This document shows positions 30,626 through 40,500 of a stretch of 60,948 bases of DNA, one piece after another. The position numbers were made by a program, and so were the translations under genes. Source of the DNA: Deltaproteobacteria bacterium (GTDB taxonomy: Bacteria; Desulfobacterota; Desulfomonilia; UBA1062); the NCBI GenBank assembly GCA_018436855.1, contig JAHDKO010000145.1, positions 1 through 60,948 of the forward strand. The letters are read 5' to 3'. The notes beneath the pieces were generated by a model. That model made no database searches. It was not told where the DNA came from and saw only the letters and a program-made list of their open reading frames with translations. How positions within the stretch are numbered: the first letter of the stretch is position 1; every line of letters begins with the position of its first letter.

Positions 30626-31888
30626 ATGAGCGATCTCTTTGCCCTGGTAGACTGCAACAACTTCTATGTCTCCTGCGAGCGGGTGTTCAACCCAGCGCTG
30701 AAGCACCGGCCCGTGGTGGTGCTGTCGAACAACGATGGGTGCATCATCGCCAGGTCGGAGGAAGCCAAGGCCATCGGCATCCGCATGGGCCAGCCCGTCT
30801 TCGAGTGCCGGTCGCTCATCGCCCGGCACAGCGTGCGCGTCTACTCGTCGAACTACAGCCTCTACGGCGACATCTCCCGCCGGATCATGGACGTGCTGCA
30901 TTTCTCCTGCCCGGAGGTGGAGACATACTCCATCGACGAGGCATTCCTGGACCTGGCCGGGCTCCCTGACCCTCCCCGGGATTTCTGCAGGGACTTGCGG
31001 AGCCGCATCAAGAAGTGGGTGGGCGTGCCGGTGTCCATCGGGATCGGGCCGAGCAAGACCCTGGCAAAGGCCGCGGCGCGGGTGGCGAAGAAAGACCCCG
31101 GACTGCAGGGCGTGCTCGATATCCGCGGCCGCACGGACGAGGTCCTGGCATCCACCGGGGTGGAAGACGTGTGGGGCATCGGCAGGAGATACGCCCGGCT
31201 TCTCAGGCGTCACGGCATACGCACGGCCCTCGATCTGAGCAGGGTCGACGATGGATGGGCCCGGAAAAACCTCACGATCACGGGCCTGCGTACGGTCACG
31301 GAGCTTCGGGGCACCTCCTGCATCCCTCTGGAGGACACCCTGGAGGCGAGCAAAACCATCATCTGCTCCCGCTCGTTCGGCCGGAAGGTCTACCGCATCG
31401 AGGAGCTCAGCGAGGCTGCGGCGGCCTACACGGCCCGCGCCGCCGAGAAGCTGCGCGCCCAGGGATCGGCCGCATCCTTTCTCCAGGTCATGCTCATGGA
31501 GTTCCCCTTCAACCAGGGCTTCCCTGCTACACGCATCGCCTCTGCGAACATCCCCGTTGCCACGGCCTATACCCCGGAGCTTGTCGGCTATGCCAAGGCG
31601 CTGCTCGCGCGCGTCTACCGGCGCGGCCCCGCCTACCGCAAGACGGGCGTCATGCTCGCAGGCATCGTACCCCGTGGCCGGGTCCAGATGAACCTCTTCC
31701 ACCCCTGCCATGAGGGCCCGAAACAGCTCGCCCTCATGGAGGCCATGGACGGGATCAACAGCCGGTGGGGCAGAGGGACCATCTCATTTGCGGCCGCGGG
31801 CTTCGAGCGGCCCTGGTGGATGCGCCAGGCGAAGAAGTCTCCCCGGTTCACCACGTCGTGGGCGGACCTGCCCCGGGTGAAGGCCTGA
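30626..31888 (+). CDS. umuC: DNA polymerase V catalytic subunit UmuC
   Basis: A 420-residue Y-family polymerase: LVDCNNFYVSCERVF with the first acidic ligand, YSSNYSLYGDISRR, then VETYSIDEAFLD with the catalytic Asp-Glu, SIGIGPSKTLAKAAA, and the UmuC C-terminal domain. Seven bases after umuD. Error-prone bypass of DNA damage. Confidence 0.96.
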   Translation: MSDLFALVDCNNFYVSCERVFNPALKHRPVVVLSNNDGCIIARSEEAKAIGIRMGQPVFECRSLIARHSVRVYSSNYSLYGDISRRIMDVLHFSCPEVETYSIDEAFLDLAGLPDPPRDFCRDLRSRIKKWVGVPVSIGIGPSKTLAKAAARVAKKDPGLQGVLDIRGRTDEVLASTGVEDVWGIGRRYARLLRRHGIRTALDLSRVDDGWARKNLTITGLRTVTELRGTSCIPLEDTLEASKTIICSRSFGRKVYRIEELSEAAAAYTARAAEKLRAQGSAASFLQVMLMEFPFNQGFPATRIASANIPVATAYTPELVGYAKALLARVYRRGPAYRKTGVMLAGIVPRGRVQMNLFHPCHEGPKQLALMEAMDGINSRWGRGTISFAAAGFERPWWMRQAKKSPRFTTSWADLPRVKA

Positions 31889-31902
31889 TACCCTTTCCCC
31901 TG

Positions 31903-33060
31903 CTATCCGGAGCCCGCCTTTGCAGGCGGTACGAACACTTCGGGCTCCTCGCCCGCAAGACCGCTCACATAGAGGGTGCGAGACGGAAAGGCAAAGCTGC
32001 TGCCGGCGTCTTCGACGATCTCTTTCACCTTCAGCGCCAGGCGCTCTTTCGTCTCGAGCCACTGGCCCCATACCGTGGACCGGGTGAAACAATAGAGCAT
32101 GATATCGATCGAAGAATCGGAAAAACGGTCGATCCGGACAAACGTGGACGCCTCGCTCGGCTTTGTAAACTCGTCGTTCTCGAGGATGTATGCCTCGATC
32201 TCGTCGCGTATCCGGCGGAGCTGCTCGATGGTGGTGCGGTATTCGACCCCGATGTGCCAGAAGATCCGGCGGTAGGTCATGGCGCTGAAATTGACCACCG
32301 CCGAGTCGGCGAACCGCGAGTTCGGAACAAAGACCGGCGCCTTGTCAAAGCGCCTGACAATGGTCGAGCGGAATCCTATGCACTCGACCGTTCCTTCCAC
32401 CACACCGTCTACCAGGATCCAGTCGCCCACGTTGAAGCGCCTCTCCGAGATGATCAGCAGCCCTGATATGAGATTCTTGAAGAAATCCTGGGCCCCGAGC
32501 GCGACCGCAACCCCGAGCAGGCCCAGGCCGGCGAGTATGGGCCCGATCTTGATGCCCCAGATTTCGAGGACAGTGGCAGAGCCGATGAACACGAAGACGA
32601 TCTTGATGACCTTCAGCAGCCATTCGCGCAGGGTTGCCGAGAACAGTGCCTCTATCCTGTCGAGCAGAAAGCTCAAGGGATCGACGAGATTGTAGAAGCC
32701 CTGGAAAATGATGAAGACGATGAAGGAGCGGAGGGCTTTTGTGCCTATCTCGCCGAATGTCCCGGGGAGCGAAAGATATTCCAGTGAAAAGAAGAGACCC
32801 ATCGCCACTGGAATCATGCTGATCGGTTGCTCCAGGGCCTTGAATATCCTGCCGTCGACTCGCTCGGGTATTTTCTCCGTGAAAATCCTGAGGCTGCCTA
32901 CCTTTCTCGTAATGATTTTCCTGATAGCGAGAAAGAAAACGAAAATGAATGCCGCGGTCAGTATTCTGCCGAGCTGAATACCGAACACACCCTGCTGCCA
33001 TACATCCACGACAATGTCCCAGAATCCAACCAGTGCATCAACAACGACTCGATAATCCAT
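31903..33060 (-). CDS. Mechanosensitive channel, MscS family
   Basis: 385 residues. Several N-terminal helices, then the pore-lining TM3 region (GLGLLGVAVALGAQDFFKNLISGLLIISERRFNVGDWI, read in parts) and the beta domain VEGTVECIGFRSTIVRRFDKAPVFVPNS that is the MscS hallmark. It opens on hypo-osmotic shock. Convergent with umuC across 14 bases. Confidence 0.93.
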   Translation of the reverse strand: MDYRVVVDALVGFWDIVVDVWQQGVFGIQLGRILTAAFIFVFFLAIRKIITRKVGSLRIFTEKIPERVDGRIFKALEQPISMIPVAMGLFFSLEYLSLPGTFGEIGTKALRSFIVFIIFQGFYNLVDPLSFLLDRIEALFSATLREWLLKVIKIVFVFIGSATVLEIWGIKIGPILAGLGLLGVAVALGAQDFFKNLISGLLIISERRFNVGDWILVDGVVEGTVECIGFRSTIVRRFDKAPVFVPNSRFADSAVVNFSAMTYRRIFWHIGVEYRTTIEQLRRIRDEIEAYILENDEFTKPSEASTFVRIDRFSDSSIDIMLYCFTRSTVWGQWLETKERLALKVKEIVEDAGSSFAFPSRTLYVSGLAGEEPEVFVPPAKAGSG

Positions 33061-33220
33061 GTCTCTTGATCCTCTCGAAGCATATCACCTTGTTTTTTCA
33101 GATAGTCCGGATAATTCCTTCTGTGTCTGATCCGGGGGATTGTATAGATATTTTTCTCAGGCTTCAAGCTTTTCGACGTCTGTGCTCCAACTCGTTGCTG
33201 GGGATCGCCGGCGGACTGCT

Positions 33221-33577
33221 TCAGCCCTTGATACTCGTGATATCATGCGCCCGCATCCACAGGGGGCAGATCTGGGACGACCCCGGCCGGTAGTCCCTGC
33301 AGACCCGGGGCCTGGTTTGGTAGATGCTGCAGGTGAAGAGGCCGTCTTTCATTTCGAGAAAGGGACAGCCGTATATGGGCCTGCCGGTACGGCTGGAAAT
33401 GAAGTGATCGCCCAGCCAGACGGCCTGCTCGTTCTCGATGATGTGCAGGATGTCCCGCCGGTTCTCCTTTTTCCACCGGTTCAGGTCTTCCGAGGTGACA
33501 TAGGCGATCATGTCGGCAAGACAGCACTTTCCGCAGCGGCTGCACTCAGACTCTGTCCTGTTTTCTTCCCTGTCCAT
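33221..33577 (-). CDS. YkgJ-family cysteine cluster protein
   Basis: 118 residues with SECSRCGKCCLADM at about 12-25, then YGCPFLEMKDGLFTCSIYQTRPRVCRDYRPG and a final CPLWM. This is the putative zinc- or iron-chelating CxxCxxCC family (YkgJ/UPF0153). The start at 33577 is chosen at the purine run GAGCGGAAGG; the frame extends further up but the added part is low-complexity. Probably ahead of the MscS gene. Confidence 0.8.
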   Translation of the reverse strand: MDREENRTESECSRCGKCCLADMIAYVTSEDLNRWKKENRRDILHIIENEQAVWLGDHFISSRTGRPIYGCPFLEMKDGLFTCSIYQTRPRVCRDYRPGSSQICPLWMRAHDITSIKG

Positions 33578-33795
33578 CCTTCCGCTCCGTCTTTCGAGGA
33601 CCCGCTGCAGTCCTGCCGGCCGGGATGCGGCCGCCGGGCACCACAGCGGCAAAGGACTGTAAGACGAGCCGACGGCAATGCGACGTCCCATGGAAGCACG
33701 TGGAGGCCGCCTGATGGGATCCCCTGATGACCACGTAACACCGGAAAACGTATCATCCGCGCTTTTACGCACCACGACGGGAAACATATTTTCTC
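33578..33795. other. Gap upstream of the thiolase promoter
   Basis: No gene seen between the YkgJ-type start and the divergent thiolase promoter. Nothing repeated or structured stands out. Confidence 0.35.
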
Positions 33796-33824
33796 TTTAC
33801 TTGATAAACCATTTTAGATATACA
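33796..33824 (+). promoter_or_regulatory. Thiolase promoter
   Basis: TTTACT (33796-33801), 17-base spacer, TATACA (33819-33824). The AT-rich surroundings contrast with the rest of the window. Confidence 0.55.
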
Positions 33825-33828
33825 TGTC

Positions 33829-33846
33829 AATGAATGAGTATTCATT
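33829..33846 (+). promoter_or_regulatory. FadR-like (TetR-type) operator palindrome
   Basis: AATGAAT-GAGT-ATTCATT, a perfect 7+7 inverted repeat directly after the -10. It closely follows the TGAATGA-N-TANTCA core recognised by the TetR-family FadR of Bacillus. It would block transcription of the thiolase until an acyl-CoA releases the repressor. Confidence 0.5.
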
Positions 33847-33901
33847 TTTAACATGCTCATACACAACATTCTCACACGATACTTCTCGAAGGGGGGTTTT
33901 C

Positions 33902-35155
33902 ATGAAAGATGTAGTCATTGTTTCTGCGTGCAGAACAGCTATCGGCACTTTCGGAGGAACACTCAAGAATGTAATCGCAGCGCGTCTGGGAAGCGTGGCC
34001 ATGAAAGAGGCTGTCAAGCGCGCAGGAATCGACCCTGCCATGATCGACGATGTCCGGTTCGGGTGCTGCATGGACCCGGCGGACACGCTGAATGTCACGA
34101 GAGTGGCGGCGCTGCTGGCGGGCATTCCCGAGTCCGTGCCCGCGGTCACCGTCAACCGGGTCTGCATCTCCGGCATGGAGGCAACCCTGAGCGGCGCGGC
34201 CATGATCCAGGCCGGAATGGCCGATATCATCCTCTCGGGCGGCGTGGAGCACATGTCCGGGGTTCCCTACATCTCGACCGATGCGCGCTGGGGGTGCCGT
34301 CTCCAGGACAAGGTGCTCGTGGACGCACTGATCAGGGCCCTGCACTGCGGCTCGTATGTCATGCCGCTCTCCGATGATGGTCCAATGAAGGAAGGCCCCC
34401 TGTTCGACATGTACAAGGGCAAACCCTACATCATGGGCCACACCGCCGAGTTCATCGCCCACCTCTACAACATCAGCAGGCAGGAGATGGACGAGGTAGC
34501 GCTCAGAAGCCACAATTTTGCCGAGCGCGCCACCAAAGAAGGAGATTTCGCGGAAGAGATCGTGCCCGTGGAGATTCCCCAGAAAAAGGGCAAGCCGCCG
34601 GTCATCTTCGACAAGGACGAGCACTTCCGCCCGGACCTGACCATGGATGATCTTGCAAAGCTGCCCTCTGCGTTCATCCCCAAGATCGGCAAGGTCACTG
34701 CGGGCAACTCCTCGGGCCTGAACGACGGCTCTTCGGCCCTGGTCATCATGTCCGCGGACAAGGCCCGCGAGCTGGGTCTCAAGCCGCTCGCCCGCATCGT
34801 CGCCAGCGGCAAGGGTGCGTGCCACCCCTCGGTCATGGGTCTGAGCCCGGTTCCCGCGGTCAGGGATCTCCTCAAGAAAAACCCGCAGTTCACGCTGGAG
34901 AGCTTCGAGCTCCTCGAGGTCAACGAGGCCTTTGCCGGCCAGTATCTCGGCTGCGAGAAAGAGCTGGGCATCAACCGCGAGATCACCAATGTCAACGGCA
35001 GCGGCATCGGCCTGGGCCATCCTGTCGGGAGCACCGGCTCGCGCATCATCGTGACCCTGCTCCATGCCATGAAAAAACGCGGCAAAACCCTGGGCCTCGC
35101 CACCCTGTGCGGCGGGGGCGGCGTTTCCATGGCAACCGCCGTCGAGATGCTCTAA
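33902..35155 (+). CDS. Acetyl-CoA acetyltransferase/thiolase
   Basis: 417 residues. Nucleophile Cys88 in NRVCISGMEA, general-base region NEAFAGQYLG, GLGHPVGSTGSRI and Cys403 in LCGGGGVS, so all catalytic parts are present. It is longer than typical 392-residue thiolases, with extra residues after the nucleophile (DARWGCRLQDKVLVDAL). It either condenses two acetyl-CoA or cleaves acetoacetyl-CoA. AAGGGGGG precedes the ATG. Stands alone with its own promoter and terminator. Confidence 0.93.
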   Translation: MKDVVIVSACRTAIGTFGGTLKNVIAARLGSVAMKEAVKRAGIDPAMIDDVRFGCCMDPADTLNVTRVAALLAGIPESVPAVTVNRVCISGMEATLSGAAMIQAGMADIILSGGVEHMSGVPYISTDARWGCRLQDKVLVDALIRALHCGSYVMPLSDDGPMKEGPLFDMYKGKPYIMGHTAEFIAHLYNISRQEMDEVALRSHNFAERATKEGDFAEEIVPVEIPQKKGKPPVIFDKDEHFRPDLTMDDLAKLPSAFIPKIGKVTAGNSSGLNDGSSALVIMSADKARELGLKPLARIVASGKGACHPSVMGLSPVPAVRDLLKKNPQFTLESFELLEVNEAFAGQYLGCEKELGINREITNVNGSGIGLGHPVGSTGSRIIVTLLHAMKKRGKTLGLATLCGGGGVSMATAVEML

Positions 35156-35184
35156 GAAGAAGACCTTTTCATCGTGTTCATGGT

Positions 35185-35224
35185 GCGGGGCCGTCCCGGT
35201 TAACCCGGGCAGCCCCGCTTTTAC
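35185..35224 (+). terminator. Thiolase terminator
   Basis: GCGGGGC ... GCCCCGC stem with an inner CCCGG/CCGGG stem, followed by TTTT, 30 bases past the stop. Confidence 0.8.
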
Positions 35225-35473
35225 TCATCAATTTTTGCGGCCCTTGCAGCAGTGCGGGCCGGAGAGTGGACCGTCTCTTTTCCCGGTACGCATTCCAAAA
35301 GGGAGACGCGTCCTCCACAACATCATGCTGTTGTGGCTTCAATGATTCCTTTGCGTACAGCATCTAGCCCTACAGTAGTAATCGCAATATCCCATCAAGC
35401 AGCCTGCCGCCTAAGGCCGCCCGCGTGAGAACCGGTCGATCGAATTGCAGAGAGACGGTATACCATTGCAGTA
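35225..35473. other. Gap between convergent genes
   Basis: About 250 bases with no gene; a small ACAACATCATGCTGTTGT hairpin lies near 35318. No clear T-run for the minus-strand gene. Confidence 0.35.
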
Positions 35474-36253
35474 TTAGTTCACCAACCGAAGGCCCAGCCC
35501 GGACGGGGACGAAGGTCTGACATTCTGCAGGGCCAGGTCTCCCGGCGCCGGCATGCCGTCCCAGACGTCCAGGTCGTCTACCTGGCGCGAGAAGTTCCCC
35601 GGCTCCTCGCCGTCGATGGAAGGGACGATGATGGAATATACGCTGTTCGTCCAGACGCCGGTGCCGAAGACGTCGTCCACCTTGAGTGCGCCGTCATACC
35701 AGAACCGGCTGATGCCTTCTGCAAAATTGATATAAAACTCGTAGTGATGCCAGGAGCCGTCGGTCTGGCCCGGGCAATCGAGCCAGTTGCCACCGGTCAG
35801 CAGCGCTCCGTTCGCCATGGCCGAGTAATAAATGGTGTCACTGTCGGAGAGGGTGAAGTGAACATAGCTCTTGGTATTTTCCCAGTGGGGGTAAAATACC
35901 TTCAGATTTTCCATGGAATCGCTCCGGCTGAAGGTGGGATACCGCATCCAGAACGATACATAGAGCTCGTCGGTGGGCCAGGGGGCGAGCATGGTGTCGC
36001 CCATCCAGCACAAATGGGCCATGTTTGTAGTGCCGGAAGAAAAGGCATACCCTCCAGCATTCCTTCCCGCCGCGTCCACATTGTACTGGGGCGGACTCAA
36101 GACCTGCCAGTTCTTTCCATAGACGGTCAGCCTCTCGTCAAGGGTCTGGTCGTCGAAATCCTCAGACAGGATACACTGTGCGGAATAACCGTTCACCGGA
36201 TACAATGCCAGCACGAGAATGGTTCCAATCAGCAGTTGTATTGCCTTTGACAT
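35474..36253 (-). CDS. Secreted lectin/glucanase-like beta-sandwich protein
   Basis: 259 residues with a Sec signal peptide (MSKAIQLLIGTILVLALYPVNGYSA). The mature protein is beta-rich, with paired aromatic and acidic residues (LYVSFWMRYPTFS, WHHYEFYINFAEGISRFWYDGALKVDD) that recall concanavalin-A-like polysaccharide-lyase or lectin folds. I cannot name a family or catalytic residues. GGAGGAG precedes the ATG at 36253; the frame further up lacks an export signal. Neighbours give no clue. Confidence 0.75.
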   Translation of the reverse strand: MSKAIQLLIGTILVLALYPVNGYSAQCILSEDFDDQTLDERLTVYGKNWQVLSPPQYNVDAAGRNAGGYAFSSGTTNMAHLCWMGDTMLAPWPTDELYVSFWMRYPTFSRSDSMENLKVFYPHWENTKSYVHFTLSDSDTIYYSAMANGALLTGGNWLDCPGQTDGSWHHYEFYINFAEGISRFWYDGALKVDDVFGTGVWTNSVYSIIVPSIDGEEPGNFSRQVDDLDVWDGMPAPGDLALQNVRPSSPSGLGLRLVN

Positions 36254-36707
36254 GGTTGCTCCTCCATTTCTTTTCTTAAAAGGTTTTTTAAAAAGGCTGA
36301 CAGACACAAGCCGTTGGAAGCGGCTCACTACCTCGTCAACCCGGTTCGCCTCGGTGTGCTTCGGTTAAGCTTGTCCGGACCTTTCGCACCTGCTTCCGCC
36401 CCGCGCTCCGTTCAGCCTCCGGACGGCCCGGACAGGCTCCCGCCTCTATTCAGGAGGCAGATCCTCCCTAACATCTTGCCAGCCGGCCCGCAAGGGTATT
36501 ATTGGCGAGTAAATCCGGCGGAATAGCGGCTCTGAATCAGGTTTTTCAGCTTTTTCCGCAGACATGCGGATGCGCCGGAACGAGATGATAAATCGAAGGA
36601 GAGAAGGGGGATTGATGACATGCAGGGGCAGCGGGACAGCAGGCCGCCCTGCTCGTTCATGATATGGCCGGAGCCCGGTCCGGGCGGCTTCCGGTCAGAC
36701 TTTGGGA
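36254..36707. other. Gene-free stretch
   Basis: About 450 bases without gene. TGTCCGG and CCGGACA at about 36370-36435 form a loose inverted repeat. Otherwise nothing recognisable. Confidence 0.35.
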
Positions 36708-37241
36708 TCAGCTCTCGATGCCGCAGCGGGCCTGAAGACCCTGCCGGTAGTAGTGCTTGACCTCGCGCATCTCGGTGACGAGGTCCGCGGCCTTTATCAG
36801 GGCCGGCGTCGCCCCCCTGCCCGTAAGGATCAGCTCCATGCCCTGAGGCTTGCGGCCGATAAAGGCGAGGATCTCGTCCTCGGTGAGGAGGGAGAACTTC
36901 ATGGCCGTGACGATCTCATCGGCGACGAGCACGTCGCAGGCCCGTGAATCCATGAGAGACTCGAGGCGGTCCAGCGCCTCGTGCGCCCGCTCTACCTCCC
37001 GGGGGTCCGGGGGATCCGTGAACCGGCAGAAGGTGGGATGCCCGTACTGCTCGATGGTTACCAGCCCCTGCAGCATGGGCACGGCATCGAGCTCGGAGTA
37101 GTGCCGGCCCTTCATGAACTGGACGATGCAGACCTTAAGCCCGCAGCCGGCCGCCCTGAGGGCAAGTCCCAGCGCCGCCGTGGTCTTGCCCTTGCCGTCA
37201 CCGGTATAGATCTGCACATAGCCCTTGCCAATATCACTCAT
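36708..37241 (-). CDS. cobO: Cob(I)alamin adenosyltransferase, CobO/BtuR type
   Basis: 177 residues with P-loop GDGKGKTTAALGLALRA, VCIVQFMKG, DVLVADEIVTAMKF and LILTGRGATPALI. It makes adenosylcobalamin from cob(I)alamin and ATP. GGAG lies five bases before the ATG at 37241. It follows icmF, a B12-dependent mutase, on the same strand, which suggests a dedicated cofactor supply. Confidence 0.94.
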   Translation of the reverse strand: MSDIGKGYVQIYTGDGKGKTTAALGLALRAAGCGLKVCIVQFMKGRHYSELDAVPMLQGLVTIEQYGHPTFCRFTDPPDPREVERAHEALDRLESLMDSRACDVLVADEIVTAMKFSLLTEDEILAFIGRKPQGMELILTGRGATPALIKAADLVTEMREVKHYYRQGLQARCGIES

Positions 37242-37359
37242 CGCAGCTCCACAGTTCACTCACGTCATTCACCTTCATCACAGCACCCGTCCTCCTCCGA
37301 TTCAGTGAACGCCCGCCATCGGCAGCATCCCCGAATGGAGGCCGGATTCCGGCACCCCT

Positions 37360-37564
37360 TGTGGAGCAGGACCCACTCTCTGCAGTCTGCCATCCGCCCC
37401 GAGCATCAACAAAAAAGAACCTGCCCCCTTAGCCTGCCATCTCTCCGCCAATAAAGGAGCACCTGTTCCCCGTAACCCGCGATATCCCCACCAACAAAAG
37501 AGGACGTGAGAAGAGGGCATGAGAAGAGGACCTGTCCTCCGCAGCTTCAGCGAAGGAGGATCAC
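37360..37564. repeat. Degenerate tandem repeats between icmF and cobO
   Basis: On the minus strand, phrases of the kind GGNNCAGGTNCTC(T)TTTTTG recur about every 42-46 bases (near 37545, 37470, 37430 and 37375), with GGATATCGCGGGTTACGGGG-like filler. The end at 37539-37564 also carries the GAAGGAGGATCAC tail of the dispersed repeat family. Imperfect, aligned by eye. Confidence 0.45.
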
Positions 37565-40500
37565 ATGTTCCGGCGATACTTCCCGCCCACCTCGTAGAGG
37601 GCCCGGGTGATCTGGCCGAGGCTGGCAACCTTTACGGTTTCCATGAGCTCGGCAAAGATGTTCCCGCCCTCAAGGGCCGATTTTTTGAGCCTTTCCAGGG
37701 CCGCAGGCGCATCTTTGGCATGAACCGCCTGAAATTTCTGCAGGTTCCTGAGCTGGCCCATCTTCTCTTCCGGGGCAGCCCGGGTGAGCGGAATACACCC
37801 GCCGGGGTGGTCCTCTCCTGTCGCGTCCGGATTCTCATACGTGTTGACCCCGATGATGGGGAGCCTGCCGGTATGCTTGAGCTCCTCGTAATACAGGGAC
37901 TCGTCCTGTATCCTGGAGCGCTGGTACTGCATCTCCATGGCGCCCAGCACTCCCTTGCGGTCGCTGATGCGCTCGAACTCCTTCAAAACAGCCTCTTCCA
38001 CGGCATCGGTGAGCCAGTCCATGAAGAACGACCCCTGGAGCTTGTTCTCGTTGGTGGAAGGCCCGAACTCCCGGTTGATGATGAGCTGGATGGCCATGGC
38101 CCTTCGGACCGACTCCTCGGTGGGCGTGGTGATGGCCTCGTCATAGGAATTGGTGTGCAGGGAGTTGCAGTTGTCTTCCAGGGCGGTCAGGGCCTGCAAG
38201 GTGGTGCGGATGTCGTTGAACTGGATCTCCATACTGTGCAGTGACCTGCCCGAGGTCTGGATATGATACTTGAGCCGCTGGGAGAGCTCGTTCGCGCCGT
38301 AGAGGTCGCGCATGGCGACGGCCCAGATCCTCCTGGCCACCCGCCCGATCACGCTGTACTCGGGGTCCATGCCGCTGCTGAAAAAGAAGGAGAAGTTGCC
38401 GGCGAAGTCGTCGATATTCATCCCGCGCGAGAGATAATATTCGACATAGGTAAATCCGTTGGCCAGGGTGAAGGCAAGCTGGCTGATGGGGTTGGCGCCG
38501 GCCTCGGCGATGTGGTAGCCGCTGATGCTCACCGAGTAGAAGTTGTTCACCTCGTGCTCGATAAAGTATTCCTGGATGTCGCCCATCATCTTCAGGGCGA
38601 ACTCGGTGGAGAATATGCAGGTGTTCTGGCCCTGGTCCTCTTTCAGGATATCGGCCTGGACCGTGCCGCGCACGTTCCGGAGCACCCAGGAGCGGATCTC
38701 CTCGCGCTCTTTCCGGTTCGGGAGCCTGCCCTTTTCATCTTTGAACCTCTCCACCTGCTGGTCGATTGCGGTGTTGAAGAACATGGCGGTCATGATGGGC
38801 GCCGGGCCGTTGATGGTCATGGACACGCTCGTGCTCGGCGCGCAGAGGTCAAAGCCGGCGTAGAGCTTCTTCATGTCGTCCAGGGAGCAGATGCTCACCC
38901 CGCTCTCGCCGATCTTGCCGAAGATGTCCGGCTCTTCGTGGGGATCCTCACCGTAGAGGGTCACACTGTCGAACGCGGTGCTCAGGCGCTTGGCGTCGTC
39001 GTTCCTGCAGAGGTAGTGGAACCTCCGGTTGGTCCTCTCCGGAGACCCCTCGCCCGCAAACTGCCGCTTGGGCTCCTCCCACCGGCGCTTGAAGGGGAAC
39101 ACGCCTGCCGTGTACGGGAAGCGCCCCGGCACATTCTCCTTTTTCAGCCAGGCGTACAGGTCGCCCCGGTCGGTGAACGCGGGCAGGGAGATCCTGGGGA
39201 TGGGCAGGCCCGAGAGGGAATCCTGGACGAGCGGCACCTCGATCTTCTTGTCGCGGACCGTGTAGGTATAGGTCTTCCCGAGGTACTGTTTCCGCTCCTT
39301 CTCCCATTTCTCCACCAGATCGAGCTCTCCGGCGGACACCTGGCCTTTCAGCTCCTGGAGCTTGCGCTTCAGAACCGGCTCGGCCTCGGTGCCGTCCGTG
39401 TCCTTGAGGAGCTCCCGTATGGAGAAGATCTTGCGGATGCGCTCGCTACGCGAACGGGTGTCCGCGTGATAGCTCCTCACGGCTCCTGCGATCTCCCGGA
39501 GATAGTGCTCCCTTCCCATGGGCACGATCCCCTGATAGAGACCGCCGGCATGGTTTTCTCCCTCGGGAGGAACCTCCCAGTCCACCAGGCCTTTCTCCAC
39601 GAGCCTGCCCACCAGGCGGGAAAACACCCGGTTGATCCCGGGATCGTTGAAGTGGTTTGCCACGGTGCCGAAGATGGGGAGCTGCCCGGGTTCAACGCCG
39701 AAGAGGCCGTGATTACGCATGTACTGCTTCCTGACCTGCTTCAAGGCGTCTTCGGCCTTTTCGTTTTCGAACTTGTTGATGATCACCATGTCGGCGAAAT
39801 CGAGCATGTCGATCTTTTCGAGCTGGGTGGGGGCACCGTAGTCCGAGGTCATGACATAGAGCGAGAGGTCGCTGATCGATGTCACCGCGGCATTGCCCTG
39901 CCCTATCCCGCTCGTCTCCACCACGACGAGATCGAAGCCTGCGGCGCTCAGAACGAGGATGGCGTCCTTCACGGCCTCGGACAGCTCGTCGCGCGAGCCG
40001 CGGGTCGCCATCGACCGCATGTACACCCGGCCTGCGTCGATGTGGTTCATCCTGATCCTGTCGCCCAGAAGCGCGCCCCCGCTCTTCGATCGCGAGGGGT
40101 CCACCGAGACGATGGCGATGGTGCGCTCAGGATAGAAGCTCAGGAACCGCCTCACCAGCTCGTCGGTGAGCGAGCTCTTCCCGGCGCCTCCGGTGCCGGT
40201 TATCCCGACCACCGGCACGCGTGAGCGCGAACGCCCGAGCGTCTCCCGGACGGTGTCAAAGCCGCAGTCAATGCCGCACAGGCTCCTCTCGGCGAGATTG
40301 ATGATCCTGCCGATGAGGGCATGATCGCCCTTCTCTATCCCGGCGGCCCTGCCGTCGACGGGCGGAAACTCGACCTTTCCGGCCAGGGCGATCATGTGGT
40401 CGATCATGCCCTTGAGGCCCATGGCCTTTCCATCCTCGGGCGAGAAGATCTTGGTCACTCCGTAGTCCTGGAGCTCCCTGATCTCTTCGGGAACGATGAC

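Noticed and set aside
38263-40224. 653-codon open frame on the plus strand opposite icmF
   Set aside because: Antisense shadow of a GC-rich gene; His/Val/Asp-rich composition with no recognisable domain, while icmF is fully conserved.
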